Source: Diploptera punctata (Eukaryota; Arthropoda; Insecta; Blattodea; Blaberidae). Taken from it: 64,000 bases of DNA. Location of the stretch: positions 806,001 through 870,000 of the forward strand of contig JASPKZ010007286.1 of NCBI GenBank assembly GCA_030220185.1, given 5' to 3'. The position numbers and the translations under genes were made by a program. Under the pieces are notes generated by a model. It did no database searches and was not told where the DNA came from. It worked only from the letters and a program-made list of their open reading frames with translations. Each line of letters opens with the position of its first letter. The first letter of the stretch is position 1. This document shows, piece after piece, positions 22,022 to 33,206 of this stretch.

Positions 22022-23112
22022 GAAGTTGTATAGTATCCTGCTGGAGTTTGGAATTCCTAAAAAAGTTAGTTAGACTTATACGAATGTGTCTAAATGGCAC
22101 AAAGAGTAGGGTGCATTTAGGCAAACAGTTTTCGGACACTTTTGAAATCCAGAATGGGTTGAAGCAAGGAGATGCACTGTCTCCTCTACTATTTAATTTT
22201 GTACTAGAGTATGCCACCAAATCTTTAGAGAATGAGGAAGGCTTACAACTCAATGGTATTAATAAGCTGTTAGTTTATGCTGATGACGTAGTATTATTGG
22301 CCGATAGCGAGGAGATACTAAAGAACAACACGCACACACTATTGAGTAACGCTAAGAAATTAGGGCTGGAAGTAAATATCAATAAAACTAAATATATGGT
22401 CACACGTAGAAATACATTATATAATGGAAATGGACAGCTAATGACAAATGAGGGAAATTTTGAGGAAGTGGCTGAATTCAAATACCTAGGAACAATAATC
22501 ACAAATAGGAATGAGATGCACAAAGAAATTAAACATAGGCTCAATTCTGGAAATGCATGCTATTATGCATTGCAGAGACTCTTGATGTCCCAACTCCTTT
22601 CAAAAAACGTTAAGCTGAAAATATATAAAACTATTATTCTACCAGTTATATTATATGGGTGCGAAACATGGACTCTTACTCTAAGGGAGGAAACAAAATT
22701 ACAAGTATTTGAGAATAAAGTTGAAATTACGAGCATTTGAGAATAAAGTTCTTGGGAAAATTTTTGGGCCAAAGAGAGATGAACAAACCCATGAATAGAG
22801 AAGTCTACATAACAATGAACTACATGGTCTTTATAGGAAGCCAGATATAATAAGAACAGTTAAGTCTCGTAGACTGCGATGGGCAGGACATGTTGCACGT
22901 ATGGGGAATGAAAGACTTGCATGGAAGCTTCTTGTAGGAAAGGCAGAGGGAAAACGCCCAGTTGGTACACCAAGAATGAGATGGGAGAATAACATTAACT
23001 ATGATTTGAGGGAAGTAGATTATACAGGGAATGATTGGAAAGCATTAGCTCAGGATAGGGATGTATGGAGAGCTTATGTCTGCATGGCCTTGAACCTACG
23101 GGTTCAATAGTG
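22022..23112 (+). mobile_element. LINE (non-LTR) RT C-terminal half
   Basis: Open from about 22022 with the RT motifs QNGLKQGDALSPLLFNFVLE and LVYADDVVLLADS (YADD catalytic box). Then come FKYLGTIIT, VILYGCETWTL, RRLRWAGHVARMGNERLAW and a terminal GTPRMRWENNINYDLRE, with an AGTAAGTAAGTAAGTA tail. A 24-nt internal duplication at 22700-22757 brings in a stop. 5'-truncated and inactive. The clade is uncertain. Confidence 0.85.
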
Positions 23113-23576
23113 CTAGTGAGTAAGTAAGTAAGTATCAGGAATCATGAGTAACTTGTTTCTGCAGAAGATAATTATTGTCTTCAAAGTAGCATTTTACAAG
23201 GAAAACTGATTTACTTGTATTTATACTAGTGCTTTTTAATTTCTGAAATAGTTTATACTTTTGGTGTTTTGTAAGAGGCAATGTCTGAGTAAGTGATTTT
23301 AGAATCCATCAAATTAGTGGAAATAAAATAAACAAAAAAAATGTCACAGAAAGAAACTGTAGCAAGGTTCAATTTAAAAAGAGGGCATGAACGTTTAGCT
23401 GCCCATCTATACAAAATTATAATTCATAGCTCATATGAATGCACAATATGCATTACACCAGGGACCATCTCCTCATGTAGGAACCAAGATTACATAAAAA
23501 AATTGTGATATTACCAAATTGTTCTGGGATGCTAAGCATTCAAAAAGAAGGACAATGGACAAAGAAGAAGGTATTT

Positions 23577-23903
23577 GTATATTAAATTTGGGAATTTTTA
23601 ACATTATGAGGTTCGATTAATAATAATTAAATTAATCGTGATTTCTTCTTACCTCATACTTCTATGTTTTTTTAAACACAGCACTGCAGTATCGGCGACC
23701 CATTGTCATCATCAGCTGTTTTCACGACTCAATTTTTTCCTTTTTGCCGGTAATTCTCTAGACTGCCAGATGGCAGTCTAAGGAAAAAATTGAGTCGTGA
23801 AAACAGCTGATGATGACAATGGGTCGCCGATACTGCAGTGCTGTGTTTAAAAAAACATAGAAGTATGAGGTAAGAAGAAATCACGATTCATTTAATTATT
23901 AAT
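23577..23903 (+). mobile_element. PLE-B foldback
   Basis: Flanked by aagaaggtattt (23565-23576, 23904-23915). Long end left (AAATTTGGGAATTTTTAAC, ATTATGAGG), short end right. The arms meet at a CCAGATGGCAGTCTA centre, within the PDGSL repeat codons. The ribozyme-like motif has CUGAUGA at 23807-23813 and GAUA. Confidence 0.9.
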
Positions 23904-23994
23904 AAGAAGGTATTTCTTACTTCTTGAATTAAACATTATACAAGTCAACATAATAATTCATAAACCTTAACAAAGATTGAAAATATTAAGTCAT

Positions 23995-24191
23995 TAATAG
24001 TGAGTGGAGAACATATTTTTAACGACTCACCTCATATAATTTCAAATTTCTTTGATACCGGCAGTTTCAAACAATATCTTGTCCCTCTTCAGTCACGGCT
24101 TTGAAATTTTATGAGGCGAGTCGTTAAAAATATGTTCTCCACTCACTATTAATCATATAACCTCATAATGTTTACTTCCCAATATTAATTT
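23995..24191 (-). mobile_element. PLE-L foldback
   Basis: Flanked by aaatattaagtcat (23981-23994, 24192-24205). Short end left, long end right (ACCTCATAATGTTTACTTCCC). The left arm carries a complete minus-strand hammerhead (about 24048-24097): CUGAAGA, stem II GACAA/UUGU(U), GAAA, a GCCGGU stem III and UGA/UCA stem I. Confidence 0.85.
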
Positions 24192-24254
24192 AAATATTAA
24201 GTCATATTTAACAAAATGACTGGAAAAAATAGACTATAATATTTTATTTTAAAA

Positions 24255-24563
24255 TCATTAGGAAGTAACATTATGAGGTTTAATTTGATATTTGAGTTTG
24301 TATTTATTTAACATTCTTACCTCATATGATTGTTTTGTCGAACATATGTTTCAAAGCTGTTGCTCCATCATCAGCATTTTCACAAACTGATTTCTTCTTT
24401 TCTTCCAAGTTGTTAGCTCTGGATCTGTGATCCAAAGAACTTGGCAATGAGAAAGGAGCCTCATTACCAAGTTCTTTGGAACACAGATCCAGAGCTAACA
24501 ACTTGAAGAAAAGAAGAAATCAGTTTGTAAAATGCTGATGATGGAGCAACAGCTTTGAAACAT
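24255..24563 (+). mobile_element. PLE-J foldback, joined to PLE-C
   Basis: Long end AGGAAGTAACATTATGAGG. The arms carry hammerheads at 24328-24386 (-) and 24527-24565 (+; CUGAUGA 24535-24541, stem II GGAGC/GCUUU, GAAA, CAUAU). The minus-strand copy has the palindromic ACAUAUGU stem III and a two-part stem I (UUUGU/ACAAA). The right arm breaks off at CATATTCG, where PLE-C begins without spacer. Confidence 0.75.
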
Positions 24564-25128
24564 ATTCGTAAATTAATGAGTCATTTTTAACATTTTACCT
24601 CATATTTTATGTTTCTTCAAACACGGAAACTAGTTTTCGAGAGAAGGATCTATCTCATTTTCAACCGACATTATGACTACCGGATTTTTGTTGGAATCTC
24701 CATCAATAACATCATCTGGTGTTGATTTTATGAACTTTGAGATGAGGTCACATTCATTAGGAATCTCGAAATTCATGGATCTAAATTTGTTCTTCTCAAT
24801 ATATATCTTCTCCCAAATTGTCAATTCTAAAGGTTTTTCCAAATGTTTTAAAAGTAGGGCTTCTTTTTCAATTTTATGATTCTCCAATAAACTATGTGCT
24901 GCAATAGCTGATTTTTCAATTTCACCATTTTTAATATTTCTGAAGTGTTCCTCAGTGCAAGTGTCCAAACTTCTTTTTGTTTTTCCTATGTATACTTTAT
25001 TGCAGTCCTTACAATTAATTTGATAAATTCCAGATTTTTTGCTATGTGTTCAATTTCTTATTAGTTATTAATAGATTACCAAGGCTAAATTTATTTATCG
25101 GTGCCAATGTAATGTTGCATTTCTTGAA
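24564..25128 (-). mobile_element. PLE-C with GIY-YIG remnant
   Basis: Minus-sense PLE. Short end at 24564, a ribozyme-like motif at 24621-24668 (GAGAGA/UCUCUC stem II, GAAA, ACUAGU stem III, but UUGAAAAUGA in place of CUGANGA), then ORF 24630-24968. The ORF holds TEEHFRNIKNGEIEKSAIAA, KPLELTIWEKIYIEKN and ends SVENEIDPSLEN. The GIY core just upstream is frameshifted (AAATCTGGAATTTATC on the minus strand). The stop TAG lies in the ACUAGU stem III. Confidence 0.8.
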
Positions 25129-25134
25129 ATAAAG

Positions 25135-25470
25135 TGAACCGAAAGTGCGATTTTCGGTTCGTAACATCAGTGCCATTATCCTCCTTGAACTGAAAGATTC
25201 GTGAACTATGCCAATATCCCTTCTCTATGCATCTACCCCCACTATCCTTTCTACCTCTCCTATGGCACTGTTTGTACTGCGCATCTCCCCTTCTACCTCG
25301 GAACGCGCAAATACGATACGCACATTCAGAACATTATCATTCGATCGGAACATTTTGTTGGAACTACGTCATCTGGAGTACGCGAGTGGCATGTTTTAAG
25401 TTTTTGGTCCGGTGGACCAGGGAAAGCCACCCTGGCTTGGACTGAAAGTATGTGTGAATTTCTTTGAGTG
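25135..25470. other. GC-richer island of unknown origin
   Basis: Begins with a hairpin (GAACCGAAA, 6-nt loop, TTTTCGGTTC; 25137-25160) and continues with balanced base composition unlike its surroundings. Three overlapping short plus-strand frames exist, but none has a recognisable motif, so I do not call a gene. Confidence 0.35.
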
Positions 25471-25621
25471 AGTTATGATATTTTTTTATGCTAATAATTA
25501 TTAACTTGTTTTCTTTTAAATTCAAGAATGATCAATACTGTTATTTGATTATATTTTTTCTAATACTTCAGACGCACTATTTATATTAAACATCATTTTT
25601 TATATACATCATGTTTAATTA

Positions 25622-26170
25622 AGTTATGTAGATAGGAAATAACACTATGAGGTTTTTTAATATTGTTTATTTTTTATTATTTCACTCACCTCATACTTCA
25701 TAATTCATAGCAGACCCTGGGTTTCTTCACATATTTTGTGACATTGTCAATGCTGCGTCACGTTCACAACTGACGTCCAACGGCCTTCTATCCTGCAGAC
25801 TGACCTCTGCGCCATCTGGTGGCCGACCGAAGAATTTCCAAATCAGTCCTCTTTCTTTATAACCGGGTATTTCAAAATTCATAGTTGTATTTTCATTCTT
25901 GCATATGTAAATTTTTTCCCAAATTGTGAGTTCCTTCGGTTTTTCCAATTGTTTAAGTAATTTTGTTTTGGTTTCTATTCTATGTTTTTCTGACCAGGCA
26001 TGTGCAGCTATTGCAGATTTTTCGGTTTCTCCATTTTTAACATTTCTGAGGTGTTCTTTTAATCTTGTATTTAGATTCCTTTTTGTTTTTCCTATGTATA
26101 TCTTTTCACAATCTTTACAATTAATTTGATAAATTCCCGATTTTTTGCAGTCTTCAATCTTTTCAAAATC
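25622..26170 (-). mobile_element. PLE-F with intact GIY-YIG region
   Basis: Minus-sense. Long end left (TAGGAAATAACACTATGAGG), inverted arm, ribozyme-like motif UUGACAAUG..AAACCCAGGGUC^UGC, then coding 26152-25727: KKSGIYQINCKDCEKIYIGK, NTRLKEHLRNVKNGETE, AAHAWSEKHRIETKTKLL, LIWKFFGRPPDGAEV. The stop TGA lies between stem II and the AAA box. The 5' boundary is near 26170, where PLE similarity stops. Confidence 0.8.
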
Positions 26171-26357
26171 TGCAAAAGGCTTTTGAATAATAACCCTGAT
26201 TGTTATGAACTCAAGGCTAATATATACAAGGGAAACAAAAGACGATACACGGCGGTGCAATAAATGGTTTACTATCGCGAGTTTAATATAATAATGGTAA
26301 CAAACGGCACTAATGGTAGTAGAATGCGGGTAAAAGAAATTATAAGGCGCCACAAAA

Positions 26358-26905
26358 GTATACATAGGAAAAACAAAAAGAAATTTGAACACTCCAACTA
26401 AGGAACACTTCAGAAATATTAAAAATGGTGAAATTGAAAAATCAGCTATTGCAGCACATAGTTTATTGGAGAATCATAAAATTGAAAGAGAAGCCCTACT
26501 TTTAAAACATTTGGAAAAACCTTTAGAATTGACAATTTGGGAGAATATATATATTCAGAAGAACAAATTTAGATCCATGAATTTCGAGATTCCTGATGAA
26601 CGTGACCTCATCTCAAAAGTTTATCAAATTAACACCAGATGGCAACGTTTGATGGAGATTCCAACGATTCCAACAAAAATCTGGTAGTCATAACGTCGGT
26701 TGAAAATGAGAGAGATCCTTCTCTCGAAAACTAGTTCCCGTGTTTGATGAAACTTAAAATATGAGGTAAGATGTTAAAAATGACTCATTAATTTACGAAT
26801 TAAGAACCTGATAATGTTATTTCCCATATTTAACTGTGAAGTTTGAAACATATGTTCGACAAAACAATCACATGAGGAAAGAATGTTAAAAAAATACAAA
26901 CTCAA
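26358..26905 (+). mobile_element. PLE-C with long 3' end, plus PLE-J tail piece
   Basis: Starts abruptly at TACATAGGAAAAACAAAAAG (the YIG strand) and runs to ATGAGGTAAGATG and the long tail AACCTGATAATGTTATTTCCC. It is followed by a PLE-J ribozyme 3' piece (26835-26905). It is divergent from the minus-strand PLE-F at 25622-26170 across a 190-bp spacer of unknown origin. Confidence 0.75.
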
Positions 26906-27604
26906 CTATCATATTTTAGTTTATAGCAAATACATTTGCTATCAGGCACAAAGGAATTTTAACATATTTAAAATGTTATTTTCAACTTGTAGCTACCACA
27001 GTTATTAAACATAAAGAGTGACTCCGGTCAATCTACGGGTAACTATTTGTGTAAATTTCTTTCATTTTAAACAAGTGAAACTGTTATAAAAAAAGTATTA
27101 GTGATTTAAGGGGGGAAACGTTAATTTCATGAGAAAATGAAATAAAACCATTTTGGAAATGGCTTAGAATTTATAAACATGGTATTCTTTGGATTAAACT
27201 GCACAACTATTGTTAGGACTTTAAATACGTGTATTGTTGAGGGATGATATATCTTAACATTGAAAACACTTTCTACAAACTGGAATATAGTTTTATTTTA
27301 GAAAGAAAAATTACATTAGAACCGGTTTAAACATAATTTTTCTTTCCAAAATTTAAATGTGTACTTGGTACTTTTAATTATAAGAAATACACAAGTTATT
27401 TCCTGCCTTTTGATCACAAATGCTCTGAAAAGACACCTCTCGTGCCACCTATAAGGCATGATGAAGATGATTAAGTATCAATTTCTATACATAATCCATG
27501 TTAAATTGAAGATAGTTATACCAGACAGATGACTGGTTCTTTAGATATTACTAACTTCATCTCTGAATGTAAGCTATAATATTTTCTTAATGTAAACTTT
27601 TTTT

Positions 27605-28273
27605 CTCTTCATATATAATTTATCCTTAAGCGAGGAATGTTAAATTAATAACAAAAACATTAATAGAAGCCCTACTGGCTTTATAAAGTAGTGTTAAATT
27701 CCCAATAAATGTCTCCTTAACTAAGAAGCCGCCATTTGCAAAGATAGAAACAATGGTTTCAAAGCATTTGGCACGAGGGAATTACAACGTATATAAGAGA
27801 AAAAATTTGCATCTAGATCGCAACTCACCTCGGAGCCCAGTTGGTAGAGCATTTGTCCCAGCAAGCCAAAGGTGTCGGGATCGAGTCTTGGGTCTAGGCA
27901 AAAATTTTTCTCTTCAAATATAATTTATCCTTCAGTGAGAAATGTTAAATTAATAATAAAAACATTAATAGAAGCCCTACTGGCTTTATAAAGTAGTGTT
28001 AAATTCCCAATAAATGTCTTCTTAACTAAGAAGCCGCCATTTGCAAAGATAGAAACAATGGTTTCAAAGCATTTGGCACGAGGGAATTACAACGTATATA
28101 AGAGAAAAAATTTGTGTCTAGATCGCAACTCACCTCGGAGCTCAGTTGGTAGAGCATTTGTCCCGGCAAGCCAAAGGTCCCGGGATCGAGTCTCGGTTTA
28201 GGCAAAAATTTTTCTCTTCAAATATAATTTATCCTTCAGTGAGAAATGTTAAATCAATAATAGAAACATTAAC
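27605..28273 (+). mobile_element. tRNA-Ser-like SINE, tandem trimer (direct)
   Basis: Flanked by aaacttttttt (27594-27604, 28274-28284). It holds a tail piece, then two full units with heads 27827-27899 and 28132-28203, period 305 bp, all plus strand. It inserted as one event, so the template RNA contained at least two and a half units. Confidence 0.78.
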
Positions 28274-28744
28274 AAACTTTTTTTTAGAAAACATAACTTG
28301 CATTCAAAGTGATTGATTAAATGCTTTTAACTGTAACATAATGATATAATTATTGTGGTTCATAAAAAAGAATATGTATGAAAGATATAAATAATGAAGC
28401 AAAGTTCATTATTTCTCCAAGTATTATTCATTATTACAAATCATTCTCATTAATAAAACCTGCAACGTTCAATGAAGTAAGTGATTCTATGCAGAATAAA
28501 TATTATATCCTTGTCGGCAATCTAAATTTAGACCAAATAAATTATAAAAATTCAGTGTCACAGCACTCACATAAAAAAAATTATTAATTAAATAAAAATA
28601 AAACTTAGTTTTATTTGATCTTCATATTTATTAAGATATAATTCAGTGACAACTGTTTCGTTCGGTACACTGTACCTTCTTCAGACATGTTAACAAATTA
28701 TGAATTGTGTATTTATTTAGAAATAAATAAAGAAGTAATAAACT

Positions 28745-28875
28745 ACTTATTTTAGGAATTCTCACTATGAGGTATATTCATTAAGGTAGAATATATTTTT
28801 TTTTATCACTCACCTCATATTGTTCAATTGTTGAACAATATGAGGTGAGTGATAAAAAATATTCTACCTTAACTT
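28745..28875 (+). mobile_element. PLE-G mini-foldback
   Basis: Long end GGAATTCTCACTATGAGG. The arms TTAAGGTAGAATAT, CTCACCTCATATTGTTCAA and the inverse meet at a CAATTG centre. No ribozyme or ORF is left. A full-length relative is at 56356-56900. Confidence 0.75.
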
Positions 28876-28974
28876 AATAGTAATAAACTGTTAAATTCTC
28901 AACTTGATTTGAATGAATCACCTTTGTTAAATTAAAAAAATTTAAATAAATTATTGCTGTATTGTTGCTTAGAT

Positions 28975-29313
28975 AGGGTAACCCTTGAAAGAGATAGTCC
29001 ATTCCAGGGAGTAGGCACCCCTGCCCTTTTTGTGAGCTCCAGGTCCCACTCGCCCAGTGGGTAGTACCTGGGTAGGGCCCCATCCACAGGGTTACGTGGG
29101 GAGAAGAGAAGTCCCCAAAGCCGTAGTGAAGGCAACTTCTCTAGGAGACGAACACTCCGAAATTGCAGAGGGGTTTGGCTAGAGGCTGGTAACCTCTACT
29201 AGTAAAAAATAACTTACTCATAAACTTCAGCAGAAGAAAAACCGGTAAGAGATGGGCTGAAGTCGGAACGGGTCAACAGACCTACTCCACGAATGCAGAT
29301 GATGATGATGATG
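28975..29313 (+). mobile_element. Retroposon with (GAT)n tail
   Basis: 339 bp flanked by attgttgcttagat (28961-28974, 29314-29327). GC-rich, starts AGGGTAACCCTTGAAAGAG and ends GAATGCAGATGATGATGATG. No ORF and no clear tRNA head. It shares its tail type with the LINE at 41505-42072, so it is probably mobilised by that LINE. Confidence 0.7.
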
Positions 29314-29371
29314 ATTGTTGCTTAGATCAGTTGATATGTACTATAATAACACAATTCATAATTTGTTAACA

Positions 29372-29412
29372 TGTCTGAAGAAGGTACAGTGTACTGAAAC
29401 AGCTGTCACTGA
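29372..29412 (+). ncRNA. Hammerhead ribozyme motif, PLE-K
   Basis: CUGAAGA (29375-29381), stem II (A)GGUAC/GUACU, GAAA (29396-29399), palindromic stem III ACAGCUGU and C17 (GUC), with cleavage predicted after 29407. The inverted copy at 28642-28690 has a 2-nt insertion in the GAAA region (GAACGAAA). Confidence 0.72.
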
Positions 29413-29459
29413 ATTATATCTTAATAAATATGAAAATCAAATATTTTTATTTAATTAAT

Positions 29460-30275
29460 AAACATGGATTTTCATCAAGTAGACACCAACTCAATTGATT
29501 TTAAAAAATTTATTTTAAACAAAATTGCAAGTTCTTTTAAAAGTTCTTAGAAGAGTCATAACATCAAAATAATAGGAATGTACAGAAAAAAATTCCTTCT
29601 AAACGAAAATAAGTTACTAAATCCTACTAATATACTGTAAGATCGAATGTAAATGGAATAATCTTTTTCTTTTTTTTTAAATGAATTATTTACACACAAT
29701 TAAATTTCTTTTTAATTAAAGAAAATATTCATGTAATGAATCTTGTCTGATTCGTGCTATGTAATACATTTAAAATCATGTTCATTATATTTAAAGAGTA
29801 GAAATTTGAAATTGTATGTGGTGAGTCATTATTGTATGTGGTGAGTCGTTAAAAATATGTTCTCCACTCACTATTAATCATATTCATTGTTTCAGGCTAA
29901 CAAAACCAGCGGGTACATGAATAAAAATTTTCCCATGAAAACAATTATATCTCAAAATTACTTTGCTTGCACAAATTATGTTCAAGGCCACATCTAGTAT
30001 GTTAATCTTAAACATGGTCTCTCTTTAAATATTTTAATAAGATTTACATAAAAAGTTTTGATTATAATTCACAATGTCACATGGTTACATTAAAATGTTT
30101 ACTTTTAAATAATCAGGTTTCTGTATCCAGAATGATAGCTTTTTTTATGGATAAAACACAATTATTAAATTGTAAATTAAATAAATGAAAGAATATGATA
30201 GAACACAGTGAAGTACTCAACATATCTTGTGGAATGAAAACTTGTTCAACTCCAAACAACAATTCATATAATAAA
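29460..30275. other. AT-rich intergenic sequence
   Basis: No gene recognised. A 50-bp PLE-L fragment (GTGAGTCGTTAAAAATATG, 29835-29885) is embedded. Confidence 0.5.
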
Positions 30276-30458
30276 GTTGGAAATTTTACCATTATGAGGT
30301 TTTCTTAATAAGAATCAAATGAATTGTGAATTCTTCTTACCTCATACATCTATGTTTTTAACACAGAACTGCAGTATCAGGAAACATTCCCATCGTCAGC
30401 TGTTTTCACGACTATCAATTTTCCATTATGCCAGTAATTTTCTAAACTGCCATCTGGT

Positions 30459-31107
30459 TTTATTATTCATTTCATACATCTCCATCCATCCATAGTAATT
30501 CTGACCGAAGGCAGGTCCTTCACTGCAATCATAGCATTTTCATGCCATGCTTGCAGCTTTACTAGGGAATTGCGTAGGTGTGGTAGCTTCCCGTTGCTTT
30601 CCACACCGGTGAAGGATGATGATAATGATAAGGATGATAATGATGATGATGGCCATATGATTTCGGGGACCGTTTGGGCCTTAAAGTTTTCCTGACATTT
30701 GTCTTACAGGCGAGGAAAAACCCTGATAAAAACCTCACCCAGAAAAACTGCCCCGACCGGGGATCGAACCCGGGCCCACTGCGTGACAAGGCAGCACGCT
30801 ACCTCGAGACCACAGCGGTGGACTTCATACATCTCAATGATGGATAAATCATATTTGAAGATAAAAATTATATGCTCAGACCGGGGCCCAAACCCAGGAC
30901 CTTTGGCTTTCCGGGCCAATACTCTACCAACTGAGCTAACTGAGCGAGTTCTGATCTAAACCCAAATTTTCCTTTTATATACGTTGTTAGTTCCCGTCAA
31001 TCAAATGCTATGAAACCTTTGTTTGTATCTTTGCAAATGGCGGCTTCTTTATTTAGAAGAGCATATAATTTTTAGCGATCTGAGCATATAATTTTCCTCT
31101 TCAAATA
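30459..31107 (-). mobile_element. tRNA-Ser-like SINE holding a SINE-B insertion
   Basis: Flanked by tgccatctggt (30448-30458, 31108-31118). Long end left, short end right. tRNA-like head at 30874-30945 (-). Split in its tail by SINE-B at 30483-30823, which has its own TSD, ttcatacatctc (30471-30482, 30824-30835). Confidence 0.8.
30483..30823 (-). mobile_element. SINE-B, full length
   Basis: 341 bp. tRNA-like head at the right (CCACCGCTGTGGTCTCGAGG, B box GGTTCGATCCCC), then GTGAGG, GACAAATGTCAGG, (ATC)n, GTGTGGAAAGCAACGGG and a GGATGG tail. This and 57823-58167 define the family's full length. Confidence 0.82.
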
Positions 31108-31118
31108 TGCCATCTGGT

Positions 31119-31344
31119 CATAGTTAAATATGGGAAATAACATTATGAGGTTCTTCATTCGTAAATTAATGAGTAATTTTTACATCTTACCTCATATTTT
31201 ATGTTTCTTTAAACACAGGAACTAGTTTTCAAGAGAAGGGTCTCTCTCATTTTCAACCAACATTATGACTTGAAAAATAGTTCCCATGTTTAAACAAACA
31301 TAAAATATGAGGTAAGATGTTAAAAATGACTCATTAATTTACGA
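31119..31344 (+). mobile_element. PLE-C foldback
   Basis: Flanked by atgccatctggt (31107-31118, 31345-31356). Long end CATAGTTAAATATGGGAAAT, short end CTCATTAATTTACGA. It inserted into the right TSD copy of the neighbouring SINE, so it is younger than that SINE. Confidence 0.87.
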
Positions 31345-31599
31345 ATGCCATCTGGTGTTGATATGAAGAACGTTGTAATCAAATTTGGTTCGTCTGAAAA
31401 CTCAAAATTAATGGTTCTAGTATTTTTTTAATGTATATCTTTTCCCAAACTGTTAATTCCAAAGGTTTACATAGATGTTTCAAAAGTTTTGCTTCTTTTT
31501 TCAATTTCACCATTTTTTTATGTTCCTAAAGTGTTTTTTTTTTTTTGCAGTTCTGTGTTAAAAAACGTAGATGTATGAGGTAAGAAGAATTCATGATTC

Positions 31600-31754
31600 T
31601 TCAAAGTTAAAATTGGGAAACACATTATGAGGTTCTTAATTAATAAATTAATGAGTCATTTTAACATCTTACCTCATATTTCATGTTTTATCAAACCGTG
31701 TTTGATAAAACATGAAATATGAGGTAAGATGTTAAAATGACTCATTAATTTATT
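31600..31754 (+). mobile_element. PLE-C mini-foldback
   Basis: Flanked by aattcatgattc (31588-31599, 31755-31766). 155-bp palindrome with a centre at TCAAACCGTGTTTGA. The ribozyme region is gone. Confidence 0.87.
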
Positions 31755-31779
31755 AATTCATGATTCATTTGATTCTTAC

Positions 31780-32424
31780 TTGCAAAGAACAATTTTATAC
31801 TAAAAGAATAAATAATGCAAAAAAAACATGAACATAATAATACATCAATTATGAAAAAAAAAGTACATTGTGTAGTTTATATGAGGGGATGTATATTTCA
31901 CATCAACTAAAAATACATCTATCATACTGTATGTTTGGTAACTTTGTTATGATTTGTAAACATGCATTCTTTTTATCAAATGTAGACTAACTAATGGAAT
32001 TGGAATACGAATTATGAATATGATAACGGCAATGATAAATGAAATTCAATATAAGTTTGGAAGTACGTATGTATATACAAAGAAAGAAGATTTACAATAC
32101 ACAGAGTGAACCAGTAACCAACATTTCTATATTATATACAAATATTTCTTATTAACTTTCATAAACACAATTAAACCACAGTATGTCTACTTGCTCAATT
32201 ATATCTTGTTTAATACTTAACAGTTTTATATAGAAAATATTTTGTTCATATCTGTTGGTGTTTTAGAATTGACAAATAGTAAATTGTTAAGGCTAAACCA
32301 GATTTTTTATTTTTTCGTCAGCTCTGAAACTGGACGGACACATAAAACACACATAAGATTCATTGCAGACAAAAAATATAATATTTCTGATTATATTGTT
32401 AATAACTCAGTAAATTCTATAAAT
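31780..32424. other. AT-rich intergenic sequence
   Basis: No supported feature. Confidence 0.5.
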
Positions 32425-32436
32425 ATGAGTCAAAAT

Positions 32437-33206
32437 TATATTTAATTAATGTTGGGAAGTAAACATTATGAGGTATAACCATTAAAAATCATCGGAGAAC
32501 ATATTGTTTAAATAACTCACCTCATAGGATTCATGCTTCCATGATATCGCGATTTCAAACATAATCATGTTCATCGTCAGCCATAACTCCGACTGATGAA
32601 ATTCTTCGGCCGTCAACTATTCTATATTATTACAAGAAAATTACTTACCATCCTGAAATGCATAGGAAATTTCAAAAAATTTTTGACAAATACAACATTT
32701 CTTTGGCACCAATAAATAAATTTAGTCTGGGTAATCTTCTAAGTACCAATAAAAAAGTCAATGTTCCAGACAGTAAGAAATCTGGAATTTATCAAATAAA
32801 TTGTGAAGATTGCAATAAAGTTTATATAGGAAAAACAAAAAGGAATTTGGAAATTGAAAAATCTGCAATTGCTGCACATAGTTTATTAGAACATCATAAA
32901 ATTGGAAGAGAAGCTAAACTTTTAAAACAAGTAGAGAAACCTTTGGAATTGACAGTTTGGGAAAAAATATACATTCAGAAAAACAAAAATAGATCAATGA
33001 ATTTTGATATCCCTAACGAAATTACATTGATTTCGAAGTTCATAAATTCAACCATAGATAGCAGCACTGAAGATGGCGACCGAAGAATTTCAACAGTCGG
33101 AGTTATGGCTGACGATGAACATGACTATGTTTGAAATCGCGATATCATGGAAGCATGAATCCTATGAGGTGAGTTATTTAAACAATATGTTCTCCGATGA
33201 TTTTTA
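32437..33206 (+). mobile_element. PLE-A foldback, second copy
   Basis: Flanked by atgagtcaaaat (32425-32436, 33207-33218). It has the same end points as 1690-2518, showing that the ends are specified and not random. ORF 32658-33134 (158 aa) differs by two in-frame losses (14 and 6 codons). The first removes TKEHFRNIK, including the conserved Arg/Lys helix of the nuclease. Hammerhead in both arms. Confidence 0.9.

Larger units (their letters stand above)
28583..29455. mobile_element. PLE-K foldback interrupted by other insertions
   Basis: The left arm (28583-28715, minus ribozyme) and right arm (29345-29455, plus ribozyme) are inverted copies. They are separated by a PLE-G palindrome (28745-28875) and a retroposon (28975-29313). 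Confidence 0.7.
30280..31772 (-). mobile_element. PLE-B copy split by four nested insertions
   Basis: The left arm 30280-30458 (ATTATGAGG, ACCTCATACATC, decayed ribozyme, CTGCCATCTGGT) continues at 31345-31599 with minus-sense GIY-YIG remnants (AACTGTTAATTCCAAAGG on plus) and then 31755-31772. It is interrupted by a SINE (30459-31107, itself holding SINE-B 30483-30823), PLE-C (31119-31344) and PLE-C (31600-31754). Confidence 0.75.

Noticed and set aside
25201..25467. Overlapping 60-90 aa frames as a small gene
   Set aside because: Three frames overlap on the same strand, none has a known motif, and there is no splice or poly(A) support.
26160..26392. N-terminal extension of the PLE-F frame (221 aa ORF)
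   Set aside because: Residues upstream of KKSGIYQIN come from unrelated spacer and then antisense PLE-C sequence. The continuous frame is accidental.
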